Part shown: positions 60,252-64,000 of the stretch, in pieces | How positions within the stretch are numbered: the first letter of the stretch is position 1 | How the letters are laid out: the number at the start of each line of letters is the position of its first letter | DNA from: Candidatus Marsarchaeota archaeon | GTDB taxonomy: Archaea; Micrarchaeota; Micrarchaeia; Micrarchaeales; Micrarchaeaceae | DNA: 64,000 nucleotides | Direction: 5' to 3' | NCBI GenBank assembly: GCA_023473665.1 | Contig: JAMCYM010000002.1 | Location: forward strand, 248,001 to 312,000 | The notes under the pieces: generated by a model | Databases searched by the model: none | The model's input: the letters and a program-made list of their open reading frames with translations, nothing else | What the model was told of the DNA's origin: nothing | Translations under genes and position numbers: made by a program

Positions 60252-60892
60252 GGCTTTACGCTACGCCGAAGAAATACAGACCGAGCCAGCAAAATGCCGG
60301 CGCACCAACCAGCCTAGTTGACGAAAGATGGATAGGAGGGCAGCGGCATCTGGAAGAAGTCGTGCAAGGCCTGGCAAGGTTGGCCGAGGAAAAAACAAGG
60401 CACCAATCGAAGATAGGCGAATACACCAACAAGAACAGGGAAGACGGTATCATAATAATGAACTATGTCTTAGCCCATTTTGAAGAGCTTAAGATAATAG
60501 GTGCCATAGAAAACAATGTAACGAAGCCGTCTATCGATACGCTGAGACCTGATTCGCCGACGACCTTTGACACCATAACAGTGCATCTTGATAATAAGCA
60601 TGTAAAGGAAATTTATCATGGTATACTAGAGTCAGTAGAGGCAAAGCCTATCCGCCTTTCTATATTCCCTGGCTACAAGATAACAGACCCAGACCATCTA
60701 GGCACAATAGTGGAAGAGCTGGTTGGTATGGGGGTTGACAAAAGCGAGCTGCAGACGATTGAGCAAAGAACCGTCGAAAACTTTCTGCGCAGGTATAGCG
60801 ACGATCCAAAGCTAAATGAATGGCTTAGGAGAAATTTTGATAGAGCCGAAATAAAGAAGTTCCCTAGAATAAGCACTGAAAGCCATTACTAG
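60248..60892 (+). CDS. Hypothetical protein coupled to the arginase-family gene
   Basis: 214 residues, soluble and charged. An N-terminal basic stretch (RLYATPKKYRPSQQN), a helical region (HLEEVVQGLARLAEEKTRHQ), then a beta-containing part (FDTITVHLDNKHVKEIYHG) and a helical end. I recognise no family. It overlaps the upstream stop codon by four bases, so it may act in the same process, but its composition (more A+T) differs from the preceding gene. Confidence 0.65.
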   Translation: MRLYATPKKYRPSQQNAGAPTSLVDERWIGGQRHLEEVVQGLARLAEEKTRHQSKIGEYTNKNREDGIIIMNYVLAHFEELKIIGAIENNVTKPSIDTLRPDSPTTFDTITVHLDNKHVKEIYHGILESVEAKPIRLSIFPGYKITDPDHLGTIVEELVGMGVDKSELQTIEQRTVENFLRRYSDDPKLNEWLRRNFDRAEIKKFPRISTESHY

Positions 60893-60965
60893 TTGTACAA
60901 TTTACGTTAATCGCTGTTAACTACCCATTGCTTGGAATGGATAGTGCAGGGCTGCGCCTCGCGCC

Positions 60966-61000
60966 ATGAAAAATAAAAAAGAGGAAATAAAGAAAAATAA
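60966..61000 (-). terminator. T-rich terminator of the second small membrane-protein copy
   Basis: Minus strand TTATTTTTCTTTATTTCC followed by CTCTTTTTTATTTTTC, just after the stop of the gene at 61004. Confidence 0.5.
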
Positions 61001-61003
61001 CGC

Positions 61004-61363
61004 TTACTTGCTGCCCAGTCCTGCTCCGATCACGGCCAGTATGAAGCCGACTATCGCCGTAAGCAGGTACGTCGTGCTGCCCAGGCTCAGAGCCACTAGG
61101 GCAAAGCCTCCCGCTATAGCCGCGCACCCTGCAGTCATGCCAAACTTTTGGCCGACTCCCATTAGGTACGTGAAGCTGACTATGAACAGGATTATCGAGC
61201 TGACTACCGCGCCTGCATAGAGCAATGGCAGCCATATCGACGATACAGCCGCGCCGAAAGCCACCGATCCTGTCGAGATCAGGTAGACTAGGGCCAGATA
61301 GATGATGCTACCTATGAACTGCAGCACGAATGCTGCCGGGTTCGTTCCTCTTTCTTTAGCCAT
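61004..61363 (-). CDS. Four-helix membrane protein, paralogue 2
   Basis: 119 residues, paralogue of the gene at 58871 with over half of the positions identical, and conserved DNA stretches. The differences are concentrated in the loop before helix 3 (TYLMGVGQKFGMTAG versus TNLMPSGKFGMYAG). Function unknown. A minus-strand TATA-like GCCTTTTAAAGC is at 61395-61406. Together the copies form direct repeats about 2.1 kb apart around the arginase-family locus. Confidence 0.75.
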   Translation of the reverse strand: MAKERGTNPAAFVLQFIGSIIYLALVYLISTGSVAFGAAVSSIWLPLLYAGAVVSSIILFIVSFTYLMGVGQKFGMTAGCAAIAGGFALVALSLGSTTYLLTAIVGFILAVIGAGLGSK

Positions 61364-61471
61364 TTACATCACAGAGAGGAGTGCACTGGCAATGCTTTAA
61401 AAGGCTTGCTTCGCATTCGGCGAGCGGCGTATAAGGGACGTTAGTGCTTGGGCACAAGCTGCAGATGAAAA

Positions 61472-61543
61472 TGGGCCCGCGGCGAATCGAACGCCGTATC
61501 TTCACGTTGTCAACGTGACGTCTTACCAATCGACTACGAGCCC
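61472..61543 (-). tRNA. tRNA-Val (anticodon GAC)
   Basis: 72 nt, no intron, no encoded CCA. The acceptor stem GGGCTCG/CGGGCCC pairs over 7 bp (one G-U). The D arm GTC/GAC holds TTGGTAA. The anticodon stem TCACG/CGTGA encloses TTGACAA (anticodon GAC, valine). The T arm CGGCG/CGCCG encloses TTCGATT. The discriminator is A. The RNase Z gene on the same strand reads into it by 10 nt, so the two are probably co-transcribed. A GCTTG/CAAGC hairpin lies 13-26 nt downstream of the 3' end. Confidence 0.95.
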
Positions 61544-62445
61544 CTCTTCGCACGCTCAAGCGTTATGCTCAGCCCGTCATGTGCGGCCTCAACATTCTTG
61601 AATATTTCCTTTGCCTCGTTTTCCAGCACGCGCTGGTCCGTGTAGCGCGTGCTCATGTGGGTCAGCACCAGCCTCTTGACATGGGCCTTCTTCGCCACCC
61701 CTGCTGCCTCCTTTGCGGTTGAGTGCAGGCGCTCCTTGGCCAACCTTGCCAGCTCCTCGGCGTATGCAGATTCGTGGATCAGGAGGTCGGCGCCTTTGGC
61801 AGCTGCAACAGTTGATGCAGCAGGCCGCGTGTCAGTCGCGTACACCAGCTTCCTGCCCTGCTCCAGCGTGGTAACGGCGCTCAGCTTCACCGTCTTGTTC
61901 CCTATCTTTATTGAGCCGCGTTTTGCTAGAGCGGAGAACATCTCGCTCTTTATCCCGAGCAAGTCGCACTTGCGCTTCATGAAATGATGCTTGTCCTGCT
62001 CCTTGACGACATAGCCGTATGTCTTTACAGTATGGTTGAGCGCGAACGCCCTTATCTCGAGGTTCTTGTCGACACGCACAATGCCGGAACGCACCTCCTC
62101 GACTATTATTGGATAGCTTATCATGGCGTTGTCGAACTGCAGCAGCGCCAGCAGGCTCTTCGTGAAGCCCTGGGGCACGTATATGAAAAGCGGCGCTGAG
62201 CGCTTGTAGAGCGCGAGCGTGCGCACAATGCCCGCAACGCCTATTACATGGTCGCCGTGCATATGCGTTATGAATATGGCGTTCACCTTGTAGGGATTTA
62301 TGCCGAAGCGCATCATCTGCCTCTGCGTGCCCTCGCCGCAGTCGAGCAGGTAGAGCATGCCTTCATATTCAACCGCCACGCCTGCCAGCCCGCGCTCCTT
62401 CGTGGGCGCCGAGCCCGATGTGCCGAGTATTGTTGCCCTGAACAT
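61534..62445 (-). CDS. rnz: Ribonuclease Z
   Basis: 303 residues. The zinc and phosphodiesterase motif is THMHGDH (His61, His63, Asp65, His66), with later ligands in LTHMSTRYT and VYATDTRPAA, and a flexible-arm region in the middle. It removes 3' trailers from tRNA precursors, producing the end to which CCA is added. The stop codon TAG lies at positions 8-10 of the tRNA-Val gene: the last 10 nt of the CDS, including Gly-Ser-stop, are also the tRNA 5' acceptor strand. It starts 8 nt after the NFACT stop. Confidence 0.93.
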   Translation of the reverse strand: MFRATILGTSGSAPTKERGLAGVAVEYEGMLYLLDCGEGTQRQMMRFGINPYKVNAIFITHMHGDHVIGVAGIVRTLALYKRSAPLFIYVPQGFTKSLLALLQFDNAMISYPIIVEEVRSGIVRVDKNLEIRAFALNHTVKTYGYVVKEQDKHHFMKRKCDLLGIKSEMFSALAKRGSIKIGNKTVKLSAVTTLEQGRKLVYATDTRPAASTVAAAKGADLLIHESAYAEELARLAKERLHSTAKEAAGVAKKAHVKRLVLTHMSTRYTDQRVLENEAKEIFKNVEAAHDGLSITLERAKRGS

Positions 62446-62453
62446 GCATTCGC

Positions 62454-63566
62454 CTACAATTCCAGCTTGATTATCTTGTCCTTCAGGTCAAGGCCATTTA
62501 TCTTGAGCTCGGGGAAGCGCTCCCTGAGCTCCTCGACTGTGGCATGCCTGTGCTCCCTCGCGTACGATATCAGCATATTTATCTGGTTTAGCATTTCAAA
62601 TATCTTTCTGCCTGCCTCGCGGTTCAATGCCGTCGAGGCCTCCAGCTCCGCGATTGCGTGCTTCTGCTTCTCGATGCTCGCGGCGAGCTCCTTGGCAAGC
62701 GCGTTTTCCTCTATTGTTTCCTTTGGCATGACGGAATAATAAAATTCGTCAAGAAGCTCCTGCATGCTCGCAAAGGTGCGTTTTTCTAATGTGCTGTACT
62801 TGACGAGCGGAACCACAGAATAGTCGACCGCATTGCCGCCATCGAGGTACATGCAATACGATGGCGCCGCCGATTCTGCCACTTCATCAGCAAGCGCCTT
62901 CGCGATGTCTGGCAGCGACCCGAGCGATTGCGAGAGTCTTGCCTTAGGGTCGATGCGCAGGTGCAGCAGGGCGTTCTCTGCGTACTGCGCCCCGATGTTG
63001 ACGTTCCTGTTGAGGAACGACATGATTGAGACGTTCTGATCAGCTGCCTTCGCAAGCTCGGCCAGCCTTGCCTGCGCACCGCTGGTTCCTGCCATAGTAA
63101 TAGGAGCGTTATGGGGCGGCACGTATGTTGCGCCGGGCCGCACGCTCCTGTCCTTGAAGTCATGCACCCTGTAAGCGAGCATTATGCGCATGTCCTGCTC
63201 GGCTATTACCATATTGCCCTTGCCGAACATCTCGAGCACTATGTTCATGCTTGCATCGGCTTTCTCCAACCTGATGAGCAGCAGGCGGTCGTCGTTGTAC
63301 TGCTCGACCGATCCTATCACCGCGCCAGAGATGCGCTTCCGCACCGCGAGCGCGAATGGTGTAGGCTGCTCCGCGGCCTCTACGTAGCGTGTTGCACCAA
63401 CCGTGCGGCCGAGAAGGCACTGCAGATTGAGCTGCGTGCCCTGCCTGCTCAGCCTGAACCTGAAAGAGCCATTTCCCAACTCGTAGAACTTGTCGATATG
63501 GTAACCATTGAGCGACGCAAGTTCCCTCGATAGAACAGAGAGCTCTAGCGTGGATATCTCGCGCAT
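62454..63566 (-). CDS. NFACT-domain protein (RqcH/NEMF-like), lacking the NFACT-R domain
   Basis: 370 residues. The NFACT-N part begins ISTLELSVLSRELASLNGYH and includes the signature LNLQCLLGRTVGATRY and LLLIRLEKADASMNIV-like strands (LLLIRLEK, VLEMFGKGNMVIAE). A helical hairpin segment and a coiled coil (KELAASIEKQKHAIAELEA) follow, and the protein stops there. Typical archaeal and eukaryotic homologues are about 600-700 residues, with a C-terminal NFACT-R (DUF814) domain. RqcH/NEMF binds stalled large ribosomal subunits and recruits alanyl-tRNA. The start at 63566 lies 4 nt after the upstream stop. Confidence 0.8.
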   Translation of the reverse strand: MREISTLELSVLSRELASLNGYHIDKFYELGNGSFRFRLSRQGTQLNLQCLLGRTVGATRYVEAAEQPTPFALAVRKRISGAVIGSVEQYNDDRLLLIRLEKADASMNIVLEMFGKGNMVIAEQDMRIMLAYRVHDFKDRSVRPGATYVPPHNAPITMAGTSGAQARLAELAKAADQNVSIMSFLNRNVNIGAQYAENALLHLRIDPKARLSQSLGSLPDIAKALADEVAESAAPSYCMYLDGGNAVDYSVVPLVKYSTLEKRTFASMQELLDEFYYSVMPKETIEENALAKELAASIEKQKHAIAELEASTALNREAGRKIFEMLNQINMLISYAREHRHATVEELRERFPELKINGLDLKDKIIKLEL

Positions 63567-63570
63567 TGTG

Positions 63571-64000
63571 CTAGCGCCCTTTTCTCTTTCTTGCACCCTC
63601 TTCTTTTGCGATGCGGGAGAAGAGCAGCGCCTTCTTGTAAGCAGATGAGGTAGAACCGTTCTCGAAGGCGGTGCCTATCTGCACAGCGTCGGCTCCATTC
63701 TTGTACGCTGTTCTGAGCTCCTGCTCCGATACGATCCCGCCGCCGACAACGTACGGCACGTCTATCGCCTGGCGCACCGCCCTTATCATATCGGCAGGTA
63801 TGGGCCCGCCGCCTTGTAGCCTGGGATTCGAGCCCGTATCAGTCACTATGAGCCTGCTCCCGAAGTATTGGCCGGTAAGCGCAAGCGCAGCCGCTATCTT
63901 CGGCTTCTCCTTAGGTATTAAGTTGGCGTCGCCTACCCAGCCGGCCGTGCCGCCGGGCTCGACAAGTATGTAGCCGACCGGCAATGGCTCTATGCCGAGA
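63571..64000 (-). CDS. Geranylgeranylglyceryl phosphate synthase, partial
   Basis: The C-terminal 142 residues are visible; the N-terminus lies beyond the right edge. The family sequence YILVEPGGTAGWVGD is followed by ALTGQYFGSRLIVTDTGS, VVGGGIVSEQE and DAVQIGTAFENGS. It joins glycerol-1-phosphate to geranylgeranyl diphosphate, the first committed step of archaeal ether lipids, and is a strong archaeal marker. It is first in a row of genes with short spacing: GGGPS, NFACT, rnz, tRNA-Val. Confidence 0.92.
   Translation of the reverse strand, partial: LGIEPLPVGYILVEPGGTAGWVGDANLIPKEKPKIAAALALTGQYFGSRLIVTDTGSNPRLQGGGPIPADMIRAVRQAIDVPYVVGGGIVSEQELRTAYKNGADAVQIGTAFENGSTSSAYKKALLFSRIAKEEGARKRKGR

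Noticed and set aside
1-64000. CRISPR arrays, insertion sequences, rRNA genes
   Set aside because: No regularly spaced repeats, transposase motifs or rRNA sequence seen on either strand.

Overview
The window is archaeal, and most likely from a DPANN genome of the Micrarchaeota/ARMAN type (lineage inferred, moderate confidence). Archaeal markers are a geranylgeranylglyceryl-phosphate synthase, archaeal-type ProRS and LeuRS, a family B DNA polymerase, a Hel308-type helicase, a methionine aminopeptidase with an archaeal-type ligand pattern, and an A24 prepilin peptidase. Most genes have a TATA-like box about 25-35 nt upstream of the start codon, so leaderless transcripts are common. Much of the window is GC-rich. 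The stretch from about 11.9 to 20.0 kb and several intergenic regions are visibly richer in A+T.

Layout. 1-10.3 kb looks like a cell-surface region: an alkaline-phosphatase-superfamily enzyme, a GT4 glycosyltransferase, a ribbon-helix-helix/CysD/CysN sulfate-activation operon, a MOP-type flippase, an EamA transporter and a sequon-rich anchored protein. ProRS (10.4-11.9 kb) borders the AT-rich island at 11.9-20.0 kb. The island holds a thymidylate-synthase-family protein whose residue at the dUMP/dCMP-discriminating position is Asp, a SAM methyltransferase, a divergent HAM1-type NTP pyrophosphatase, two nucleotide-kinase-like proteins, an HPr-kinase-like protein, a HAD phosphatase, a GT-B glycosyltransferase, a phosphoribosyltransferase-like protein and an LMW-PTP. 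This is the best candidate for an undescribed system: production of a modified pyrimidine nucleotide for DNA hypermodification or a nucleoside-like metabolite.

20.0-32.8 kb is an accessory region. After a radical SAM protein and a GT-C glycosyltransferase come mainly unrecognised proteins, several with tiny upstream ORFs. One gene (28.2-29.3 kb) is interrupted by two in-frame TGA codons. 32.8-46.5 kb holds peptidases (M13, M1), a b6-type cytochrome b, two transporters, a GT2 enzyme, a class II ribonucleotide reductase and an alpha/beta hydrolase. 46.5-64 kb is mostly information processing: leuS - HAD - SecB-like - polB - map on the minus strand, the helicase, an arginase-family enzyme between two copies of a small membrane protein, and at the right edge GGGPS - NFACT - RNase Z - tRNA-Val. 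There the RNase Z reading frame ends inside the tRNA gene.

No CRISPR array, complete insertion sequence, rRNA or recognised integrase was seen. All assignments come from motif reading without database searches.
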